In this document: positions 57,712-64,000 of the stretch, piece by piece | How the letters are laid out: the number at the start of each line of letters is the position of its first letter | Numbering within the stretch: the stretch's first letter is position 1 | Source: Mycolicibacterium sarraceniae | GTDB lineage: Bacteria; Actinomycetota; Actinomycetes; Mycobacteriales; Mycobacteriaceae | DNA: 64,000 bases | NCBI RefSeq assembly: GCF_010731875.1 | Contig: NZ_AP022595.1 | Location: 3,782,001 to 3,846,000 of the forward strand | Direction of reading: 5' to 3' | Notes under the pieces: generated by a model | Seen by the model: only the letters and a program-made list of their open reading frames with translations | The model's database searches: none | Told to the model about the DNA's origin: nothing | Position numbers and translations under genes: made by a program

Positions 57712-59082
57712 TCAGCTCGCGGCTTTTTCGTCCTCGACCGTAGCCGCTATTTCCTCGAGCTGCTCGATCCTGGTGCGCGCGTACGCCTGCTGCTCGGTGA
57801 TCGTCAGCTGACTGCGGCCCCGCCCTAAGAATGTCGTCGTCCACGACAGGATGGTCGCGATCTTGGTCTTGAACCCGACGAGATAGACCAGGTGCAGGAA
57901 CAGCCACGCCAGCCAGGCGAAGAATCCGGCGAACTCGATCTTGCCGATCTTGGCCACCGCGCTGAACCGCGACACCGTCGCCATCGAGCCCTTGTCGAAG
58001 TAGCTGAACGGCTGGCGGGCCGCGGGATCGGCACCCTTGAGCTCAGACTTGACCAGGTTGGCAACGTACTTGGCACCCTGGATGGCACCCTGTGCCATGC
58101 CGGGGACGCCGTCGACGAGGGCCATGTCGCCGATCACGAACACGTTCGGGTGTCCGGGAACCGACAGGTCCGGACCCACTTTGACCCGTCCAGCCCGGTC
58201 GATCTCGGCGTCGGACTGGTCGGCGATGATCTTGCCCAGCGGGCTGGCCGACACGCCGGCCGACCACACCTTGGTGGCGGCCTCGATCCGGTCGATCGTG
58301 CCGTCGGGCCGCTTGACAGTGATTCCGTTGCGGTCGACATCGGTGACCATCGCGTTGAGCTGGATCTCGACGCCCAGCTTCTCCAGGCGGTCCTGCGCCT
58401 TCTTTCCCAGCTTCTCGCCCATCGGCGGCAGCACCGCGGGCGCGGCGTCCAGCAGGATCACCCGCGCGCGGGTGGAGTCGATGTGGCGGAACGCGCCCTT
58501 GAGAGTGTGATCGGCGAGTTCGGCAATCTGCCCGGCCATTTCGACGCCGGTGGGGCCTGCGCCGACCACCACGAAGGTGAGCAGCTTCTCGCGCCGGACC
58601 GGATCGCTGGACCGTTCGGCCTGTTCGAAAGCGCCGAGGATGCGTCCGCGCAATTCGAGGGCGTCGTCGATGGTCTTCATGCCGGGTGCCCACTCGGCGA
58701 ACTGGTCGTTCCCGAAGTACGACTGGCCCGCGCCCGCAGCGACGATCAGCGTGTCGTACGGCGTCCGGTAGGTGTGGCCCAGCAGGATCGAGTCGACTGT
58801 CTTGGCCGCCAGGTCGATGTTGGTGACCTCGCCGAGCAGTACCTGGCAGTTCTCCTGCTTGCGGAGGATGACGCGGGTGGGCGGGGCTATCTCTCCTTCG
58901 GAGATGATGCCCGTCGCCACCTGGTACAGCAGCGGCTGGAACAGGTGGTGGGTGGTCTTGGCGATCAGCTTGATGTCGACGTCGGCTCGCTTGAGCTTCT
59001 GCGCGGCATTCAGGCCGCCGAATCCCGAACCGATGACGACGACCTTGTGCTTATCCGATGGAGTGGCACCGGGGTGGGTCAT
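57712..59082 (-). CDS. ndh: Type II NADH dehydrogenase
   Basis: Non-proton-pumping NADH:menaquinone oxidoreductase, 456 residues, peripheral membrane protein of the respiratory chain. FAD motif VVVIGSGFGGLNAAQKLKRA near residue 15; the NADH motif is FVVVGAGPTGVEMAGQIAEL near 172; NVFVIGDMALVDGVPGMAQGAIQGAKY is the C-terminal FAD contact. The C-terminal amphipathic membrane segment is FAGFFAWLAWLFLHLVYLVGF. It matches Rv1854c and follows the usual order with Rv1855c. There are 109 bp to the LLM gene upstream. Several thioamide-type and phenothiazine drugs act on this enzyme in mycobacteria. Confidence 0.96.
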   Translation of the reverse strand: MTHPGATPSDKHKVVVIGSGFGGLNAAQKLKRADVDIKLIAKTTHHLFQPLLYQVATGIISEGEIAPPTRVILRKQENCQVLLGEVTNIDLAAKTVDSILLGHTYRTPYDTLIVAAGAGQSYFGNDQFAEWAPGMKTIDDALELRGRILGAFEQAERSSDPVRREKLLTFVVVGAGPTGVEMAGQIAELADHTLKGAFRHIDSTRARVILLDAAPAVLPPMGEKLGKKAQDRLEKLGVEIQLNAMVTDVDRNGITVKRPDGTIDRIEAATKVWSAGVSASPLGKIIADQSDAEIDRAGRVKVGPDLSVPGHPNVFVIGDMALVDGVPGMAQGAIQGAKYVANLVKSELKGADPAARQPFSYFDKGSMATVSRFSAVAKIGKIEFAGFFAWLAWLFLHLVYLVGFKTKIATILSWTTTFLGRGRSQLTITEQQAYARTRIEQLEEIAATVEDEKAAS

Positions 59083-59191
59083 TTCTGCTCCTCAACGACA
59101 TGCACAGGATAGGGACTACAGTAGTCGCCCGGCGGGCCGACTTCGCGTCGGTCCCCGGGTGGATCAGGTGATATCGGCCACCCGCGGGTGG

Positions 59192-60121
59192 TTACAGCCC
59201 GAGCGCGGGGCGTAACACCTCGGCCAGGGCGGTGACGCGGCCGGGGTGGTAGCCGTCCAGGTTCGTCACGGGGCTCAAGACGACGCCGTCGACGCCGGCA
59301 TCGAGGACCTTGGTGGTGATCTGCTCCGTGATCTGTTCCGGGCTGCCGTACACCGCGCGTTGTTTGACGTCGGCCGGGATGAAGTCCTCGGTGACGTTCT
59401 CGTCGATGATCGCGAACACGAGCATGCTGGTTTCGAGCGTGCTCGGGTCGCGGCCGATGTCCTCGCAGCGCTTGTTGGTCACCTCGATCTTGCGGGCGAG
59501 CTCGTCGAATCCGCACACGAGGTTGAGGTGGTCGAAGTGCCGGGCGGCCAGCGGGATGGTCTTTTTCTCCCCGGTGCCGCCGATCATCAGTGGAATGTGT
59601 TCGCGGAAGCGGGGATTGGCGAATGCCTCATGGGTTGTGTAGTACTGGCCGTCCACGGTCACGCGCTCGCCCTTGAGCATGGGCAGGATGATCTCCAGCG
59701 ACTCGTCGAGCTTCTTGAACCGGTCGGTGAACGTCCCGAATTCATAGCCCAGCGAGTCGTGCTCGAGCTGGAACCAGCCGGTGCCGACGCCCAGGATCGC
59801 GCGGCCCTGGCTGATGACGTCAAGGGTGGTGATCGCCTTGGCCAGCAGCGTCGGGTTGCGGTAGCTGTTACCGGTGACCAGCGTGCCCAGCTGCACCCGC
59901 TGCGTAGCCGTGGCCAGCGCGCCCAGGGCCGTATAGGCCTCCAGCATCGGTTCCTCGGGGGCGCCCAGGCCGGGGAGTTGATAGAAGTGGTCCATCACGA
60001 AGACGGAATCGAAGCCCGCCGCCTCGGCCTCCTGCGCCTGCGCGATCACGGTGGGGAACAGCTCCGAGACACCGGTGCCGTAGGAGAAGTTCGGGATCTG
60101 CAGGGCGAGTCGGATCGTCAC
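59192..60121 (-). CDS. Luciferase-like F420-dependent oxidoreductase (Rv1855c-like)
   Basis: TIM-barrel oxidoreductase of 309 residues of the LLM F420 family. It begins IRLALQIPNFSYGTGVSELF, followed by GFDSVFVMDHFYQLPG, VQLGTLVTGNSYRNPTLLAKAITTLDVISQGRAILGVGTGWF and LMIGGTGEKKTIPLAARHFDHLNL, all typical of F420-binding family members. It is full length, unlike the 142-codon remnant at 8.9 kb. It corresponds to Rv1855c. Its substrate is unknown. GTG 60121 begins the frame; it is separated from the SDR gene upstream by 74 bp and probably shares its transcript. Confidence 0.9.
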   Translation of the reverse strand: MTIRLALQIPNFSYGTGVSELFPTVIAQAQEAEAAGFDSVFVMDHFYQLPGLGAPEEPMLEAYTALGALATATQRVQLGTLVTGNSYRNPTLLAKAITTLDVISQGRAILGVGTGWFQLEHDSLGYEFGTFTDRFKKLDESLEIILPMLKGERVTVDGQYYTTHEAFANPRFREHIPLMIGGTGEKKTIPLAARHFDHLNLVCGFDELARKIEVTNKRCEDIGRDPSTLETSMLVFAIIDENVTEDFIPADVKQRAVYGSPEQITEQITTKVLDAGVDGVVLSPVTNLDGYHPGRVTALAEVLRPALGL

Positions 60122-60195
60122 GGATGAGACGTTAGTCCTCGTCGGGAAACGCCAGGTAAATCAGCGTCGGTCGTCGGCCCTCCGGCTCCAGCAGA

Positions 60196-60867
60196 TCAGC
60201 CGAAGTTGGCCAGCGCACCCCGGCCGACGTGCACGGTCTGGCCGGTGATGTGCCGGGCAGCCGGCGTGGTCAGGAACAGCGAGAGCCGGGCGATCTCGGC
60301 AGCCACCGACGGCGGCGTGGTGGACAGCCCGTCATACGACGGCTCAGCGCTTCGACCGCAGGCCACCGTGTTCACGGTGATACCGCGGGTGCCGAAGTAA
60401 TCCGCTTGTCCCGCAGTCCAATTCGACACCGCCGCCTTTACTGCGGCGTCGGCGCCGCCGTCGCGCGGGTTATCGGGAACCACGGTCACGATCGATCCGC
60501 CGGAGCGCAGGTGGTCACCGATGTTCTGCACCAGCAGCACCGCCGACAACACCGTGGCGTCGAGCGCTGTGCGCCAGGCCTTGGCGGTGTCGACCAGCGT
60601 GTAGGCCCGGGGATCGCCACCGATCCACGCCGGGGCGGGGACGTGGACGATGGTGTCCAGGTGATGCGGGAACAGGGTGCGCGCCTCGGCCAGCGCGGCC
60701 GGATCGGCGGTGTCGCACACGATGGCGTCGACATCGAGTTCCTTGGCGGCTACTTCTAGGTCATCGCGGCGCGCGCCGCTGATGACGACCTTGTGGCCGG
60801 CGTCGCGGAAGCCTTCCGCGATCGTGCGTCCCAGTTCGGTGTCAGCACCAGTGACCAGCACGTCCAT
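60196..60867 (-). CDS. Atypical short-chain dehydrogenase/reductase (Rv1856c-like)
   Basis: Rossmann-fold protein of 223 residues beginning MDVLVTGADTELGRTIAEGF, with the TGxxxxxG cofactor motif. The end TGQTVHVGRGALANFG is SDR-like. The usual YxxxK catalytic pair appears as DAAVK in GGADAAVKAAVSNWTAG: Lys is kept but Tyr is Asp, and the usual Ser of the triad is not evident in GSIVTVVPDN. It may bind NAD(P) without classic oxidoreductase activity, or use other residues. It matches Rv1856c in position and size. It is divergent from modB with 141 bp between them. Confidence 0.85.
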   Translation of the reverse strand: MDVLVTGADTELGRTIAEGFRDAGHKVVISGARRDDLEVAAKELDVDAIVCDTADPAALAEARTLFPHHLDTIVHVPAPAWIGGDPRAYTLVDTAKAWRTALDATVLSAVLLVQNIGDHLRSGGSIVTVVPDNPRDGGADAAVKAAVSNWTAGQADYFGTRGITVNTVACGRSAEPSYDGLSTTPPSVAAEIARLSLFLTTPAARHITGQTVHVGRGALANFG

Positions 60868-61008
60868 CGTCTTTGACCTCCTCGTGCACGCCTTCGAGCG
60901 CGGTGGTGTCGATTGGACACAAATGTTACTGGACGGTAGCTAATTCGGCTAATGGCGCACCGACACGATCGGGACACGACGTGCGAATTCGCCCTTAGGG
61001 TGTGACGG

Positions 61009-61824
61009 GTGAGGTGCAGCGGGGCACACCGTACGCAGCCCCTGCTGCCGCGATGGGTGTACTTGCCGGCCCTGCTCGGCGCGGGATTCGTGGTGCTGCC
61101 GCTGGTGGCGATGGCGATCAAGGTCGACTGGACCAACTTCTGGTCGCTGGTCACCAGTCATGCGTCACAGGCCGCGCTACTCCTGAGTCTGCGGACCGCG
61201 GCAGCTAGCACCGCGCTCTGTCTGGTGCTGGGCGTTCCGATGGCGCTGGTGCTGGCCCGCAACGACGGACGGGTCGTGCGCGCATTGCGCCCGCTGATCC
61301 TGCTGCCACTGGTGTTGCCGCCGGTGGTCGGCGGTATCGCACTGCTGTACGCGTTCGGGCGGCTCGGCCTGCTCGGAGGCTACCTGGAGGCGGCGGGGTT
61401 CCGGATCGCGTTCACCACGACCGCGGTGGTGCTGGCGCAGACGTTCGTCTCGCTGCCGTTCCTGGTGATCGCGCTGGAGGGCGCGGCCCGCACCGCCGGG
61501 TCTGATTACGACGTCGTGGCGGCGACGCTGGGCGCCAAGCCGGCCACCGTGTGGTGGCGGGTGACGCTGCCGCTGCTGAAGCCCGGTCTGGTGTCGGGCT
61601 CGGTGCTGGCCTTCGCCCGGTCGCTGGGGGAGTTCGGCGCCACGCTGACGTTCGCCGGATCGCGCCAGGGCGTCACCAGGACACTGCCGCTGGAGATCTA
61701 TCTGCAGCGAGAGAGCGACCCAGATGCGGCGGTGGCGCTATCGATCCTGCTGGTCGTCGTCGCCGCGGTCGTCGTCCTCGGGCTCGGCGTTCGGCGGTTG
61801 TCCGGGTGGACCAGCGATGCCTGA
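61009..61824 (+). CDS. modB: Molybdate ABC transporter permease ModB
   Basis: Membrane permease of 271 residues for molybdate uptake. It has several hydrophobic helices with [31 protein letters not shown] and the EAA loop [32 protein letters not shown] in pieces, then [36 protein letters not shown], which is specific to ModB/CysTW-type permeases. GTG 61009 is used here; a later GTG near 61051 is possible. It overlaps modC by 8 bp. In M. tuberculosis modA (Rv1857) precedes modB; here the 141-bp gap upstream has no modA. Confidence 0.93.
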   Translation: MRCSGAHRTQPLLPRWVYLPALLGAGFVVLPLVAMAIKVDWTNFWSLVTSHASQAALLLSLRTAAASTALCLVLGVPMALVLARNDGRVVRALRPLILLPLVLPPVVGGIALLYAFGRLGLLGGYLEAAGFRIAFTTTAVVLAQTFVSLPFLVIALEGAARTAGSDYDVVAATLGAKPATVWWRVTLPLLKPGLVSGSVLAFARSLGEFGATLTFAGSRQGVTRTLPLEIYLQRESDPDAAVALSILLVVVAAVVVLGLGVRRLSGWTSDA

Positions 61825-62908
61825 TCTGCAGTTTCGCGCCGCGGTCGCCGAGCGTGGTTTCGAGGTGGCGTTCGAGGTCGCCGCGGGGGAGGTGCTAGCG
61901 ATCCTCGGCCCCAACGGCGCGGGGAAATCCACCACGCTCCATGTGATCGCCGGGCTGCTGGCACCCGATACCGGGCTGGTGCGCCTCGGCGGGCACGCAC
62001 TGACCGACACCTCAGCCGGGATCCAGGTGGCCACCCATGACCGCCGCGTCGGCCTGTTGCTGCAGGACCCGCTGCTGTTTCCGCATCTGAGCGTGCAGGC
62101 CAATGTCGAGTTCGCACCGCGCAGCCGCAGGGCGGGACGCGCTGTGGCGCGTGGCAGTGCCGCGACGTGGCTGGCCGAGGTCGGGCTGGCCGACTTGGCC
62201 GGGCGCAAACCGAGCCAGCTGTCCGGCGGGCAGGCCCAGCGGGTCGCGATCGCGCGGGCGCTGGCCGCCGAGCCCGAGGTGCTGTTGCTCGACGAACCCC
62301 TGGCCGGACTTGACGTGGCCGTGGCGGCCTCGGTGCGGGCGCTGCTGCGCCGGGTGTGCTCGGCGCGGGGCCGCGCGACCGTGCTGATCACCCACGACCT
62401 GCTCGACGTTCTGACGCTGGCCGACCGGGTGCTGGTGCTCGAGGACGGCGGGGTGGCCGAGATCGGCCCGATCGCCGATGTGCTGGCCGCGCCGCGCAGC
62501 ATGTTCGGCGCCCGCATCGCGGGCGTGAACGTGGTGCGCGGTGTCCGCGACGGTGCCGAGAGCCTGCGCGCCGCCGACGGCACGCACTGGCATGGCAGGC
62601 AGGGCGCCGACCCGATCGCCGAGGGCGGTCTGGTCGCAGTGTTCTCCCCGGCGGCCGTCGCGGTGTACCGCGAGCTACCGCATGGCAGCCCGCGCAACAG
62701 TGTCCAGATCCGGGTCGCGGAGCTGGACGCCGACGGCGCGCGGGTGCGGGTGCGCGCCGCCGAGCAGGCCGACGGCGCGCCGGGGCTGGCCGCCGATATC
62801 ACCGCGGAGTCGGCGGCCGGCCTGCGACTCGCCGCGGGCGACACGGTGTGGTTCACGGTCAAGGCGCAGGAGGTCGCGCTACATGCCGCGGCCCGCGCAA
62901 CACCCTGA
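61817..62908 (+). CDS. modC: Molybdate ABC transporter ATPase ModC
   Basis: ATPase subunit of 363 residues from ATG 61817. Walker [19 protein letters not shown]-loop [12 protein letters not shown], signature [16 protein letters not shown], Walker [16 protein letters not shown], switch His in [12 protein letters not shown]-terminal molybdate-binding (MOP-type) domain at about 285-360 ([36 protein letters not shown]) is typical of ModC and senses intracellular molybdate. It is translationally coupled with modB. Molybdate supports Mo-cofactor enzymes. The substrate-binding protein must be encoded elsewhere or the pair must use another receptor. Confidence 0.94.
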   Translation: MPDLQFRAAVAERGFEVAFEVAAGEVLAILGPNGAGKSTTLHVIAGLLAPDTGLVRLGGHALTDTSAGIQVATHDRRVGLLLQDPLLFPHLSVQANVEFAPRSRRAGRAVARGSAATWLAEVGLADLAGRKPSQLSGGQAQRVAIARALAAEPEVLLLDEPLAGLDVAVAASVRALLRRVCSARGRATVLITHDLLDVLTLADRVLVLEDGGVAEIGPIADVLAAPRSMFGARIAGVNVVRGVRDGAESLRAADGTHWHGRQGADPIAEGGLVAVFSPAAVAVYRELPHGSPRNSVQIRVAELDADGARVRVRAAEQADGAPGLAADITAESAAGLRLAAGDTVWFTVKAQEVALHAAARATP

Positions 62909-62954
62909 GCAGGCCACACTTGCGTCACGGCTGTAACACGGTAGGTTCATCGGA

Positions 62955-63986
62955 ATGACGAAGTCGGACCCGATTTCGCGACGCCCGGGCCGGTGGACGG
63001 CGTTTGCGGTCACCGCGGTGACCGCCGCCAGCGCCGTCACGATCGCGTTGCCAGCACCATCAGCGCTCGCGGATCCCGCCACGCCGACACCCACGCCGGT
63101 GGCTCCCGCAGTCCCGGCCGCTCCGCCGGCTACCCCGGTCCCGGCACCGCCGGCTACCCCGGTCCCGGCACCGCCGGCTACCCCGGTCCCGGCACCGCCG
63201 GTCGACCCCAACGCGCCACCGGTACCGGCACCACCGCCGGTCGACCCCAACGCGCCGGTCCCGCCGCCGCTTGATCCGAACGCGCCGCCGGCTCCGCCCA
63301 CCCCTCCGGCGCTGGAGCCGGGTCGCATCCCGAATACCGCAGGTGGGTTCAGCTACTTGCTGCCCGCGGGCTGGGTTGTCTCTGACGCGTCTCGCCTCAA
63401 CTACGGGCAGGCACTGTTGAGCAAACAGATCGCCCCCGCGGAGAGTGGCCAGCCCGCGCCGACCGCCAGCGACGCCAGCGTCATTCTCGGCCGGTTGGAC
63501 CTGAAGCTGTTCGCCGGTGCCGAGCAGGACAACAGCAAGGCCGCGGTCCGGCTGGGCTCGGACATGGGTGAGTTCTTCATGCCGTTCGCCGGCGTCCGGA
63601 TCAATCAGCAGAGCGGTGCGCTGCAGGCCGGCGACATGCCGGGCTATTTCTCCTCCTACGAAGTGAAGTTCACCGACACCACCAAGCCCAACGGTCAGAT
63701 CTGGGCCGGCGTCGTCGGCACGTCGGTCCCCAACGCACCGCGCGATCAGCGCAACCAGCGCTGGTTTGTGGTCTGGCTGGGCACCGCCAAGGATCCGATC
63801 GATCCCGCGGCCGCCAAGGCGCTGGCCGAGTCGATCCGGCCGTACACCCCGCCGCCACCGCCGGAGCCGCCACCCGCGGATCCGAATGCTCCGGTTCCCC
63901 CGCCGCCGGCAGCGGGTGGGCGAATTCCGCTCGGCGTGCCTGTCCCGGTGGAGACGCCGGTTCCGGGGATGACGCCCGGTCAGTAG
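62955..63986 (+). CDS. apa: Alanine/proline-rich secreted fibronectin-binding antigen Apa (FAP)
   Basis: Secreted, O-mannosylated adhesin of mycobacteria (Rv1860 type, 45/47-kDa antigen), 343 residues. The signal peptide [27 protein letters not shown] ends near residue 39. A Pro/Ala/Thr-rich region at about 40-125 contains three exact PATPVPAP repeats and several PxDPNAP motifs. The globular domain at about 125-295 has [19 protein letters not shown] and the RWFV fibronectin-contact motif in [10 protein letters not shown]. The C-terminus is again Pro-rich, ending [17 protein letters not shown] 62955 follows after a 46-bp gap from modC. It is the last gene, with 14 bp left in the window. Confidence 0.95.
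   Translation: MTKSDPISRRPGRWTAFAVTAVTAASAVTIALPAPSALADPATPTPTPVAPAVPAAPPATPVPAPPATPVPAPPATPVPAPPVDPNAPPVPAPPPVDPNAPVPPPLDPNAPPAPPTPPALEPGRIPNTAGGFSYLLPAGWVVSDASRLNYGQALLSKQIAPAESGQPAPTASDASVILGRLDLKLFAGAEQDNSKAAVRLGSDMGEFFMPFAGVRINQQSGALQAGDMPGYFSSYEVKFTDTTKPNGQIWAGVVGTSVPNAPRDQRNQRWFVVWLGTAKDPIDPAAAKALAESIRPYTPPPPPEPPPADPNAPVPPPPAAGGRIPLGVPVPVETPVPGMTPGQ
63123..63194 (+). repeat. Three perfect 24-bp repeats in apa
   Basis: Three identical 24-bp units (63123-63146, 63147-63170, 63171-63194) encode PPATPVPA in the Thr/Pro-rich stalk. They are prone to slipped-strand length change and carry the Thr residues likely to be mannosylated. Confidence 0.9.
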
Positions 63987-64000
63987 GTGATCGTGGCCGT

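Noticed and set aside
60868-61008. Search for a modA remnant before modB
   Set aside because: The 141-bp gap shows no receptor-like frame; it is treated as promoter sequence.
62879-63328. Gly-rich minus-strand frame opposite apa
   Set aside because: It is the reverse of the Pro-rich repeats (Pro codons read as Gly) and mimics a PE_PGRS-type protein; there is no independent support.

Overview
The window is high-GC actinobacterial DNA with the gene order of a Mycobacterium (Mycolicibacterium-type, fast-grower-like) chromosome. From about 18.6 kb to the right end it follows the M. tuberculosis block Rv1815 to Rv1860: Rv1815 protease, Rv1816 TetR, Rv1817 flavoprotein, bacA, secA2, pgsA2, Rv1823-1825, gcvH, garA, Rv1828-1830, gcvP, Rv1836c, glcB, two CBS/CNNM proteins, guaB1, gnd, blaR/blaI-like pair, Rv1847, ureABCFGD, ndh, Rv1855c, Rv1856c, modBC and apa. 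The comparison rests on recalled gene order and protein similarity; no search was run.

1-9.6 kb is an accessory island: a peptide/nickel-type ABC importer (permeases plus lipoprotein receptor), an isochorismatase-like hydrolase, a metallo-beta-lactamase-fold hydrolase, an allantoinase-like enzyme, a hydantoin racemase remnant, an allantoicase remnant, an HRI1-like protein and a 2-oxoglutarate/IPNS-type oxygenase. Together they suggest uptake and opening of a cyclic ureide. The part from about 4.5 to 9.6 kb is decaying. The allantoinase, racemase, allantoicase and a luciferase-like monooxygenase each lack internal blocks, and a NUDIX gene survives only as a fragment with a nonsense codon. Start/stop overlaps (GTGA, ATGA) still record the original operon.

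9.6-18.5 kb holds malQ, an MFS exporter, a paired SMR efflux system, a carboxylesterase, a KhtT/KhtU-like cation/proton antiporter pair and an FAD amine oxidase. 18.6-24.6 kb holds the secreted protease, a TetR/nitroreductase-like divergon with palindromes, a two-gene operon behind a perfect KstR-type box, and the BacA-like ABC transporter. A flavin monooxygenase remnant lies between bacA and secA2.

25-36.4 kb carries accessory secretion, phospholipid synthesis and glycine cleavage; gcvP is preceded by a tandem glycine riboswitch. 36.4-48.5 kb carries small exported proteins, a hydrolase, a VWA protein, malate synthase, CBS membrane proteins, GuaB1 and Gnd. 48.5-51.4 kb is an iron- and BlaI-regulated region: a 34-bp palindrome containing an IdeR box drives an unrecognised gene, and a second IdeR-like box sits in the promoter of a small RNA that matches the position of MrsI (ncRv11846). 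The urease operon, an orphan PrrB-like histidine kinase, a hemophore-like protein, ndh, and modBC without modA precede the Pro/Ala-rich adhesin Apa.
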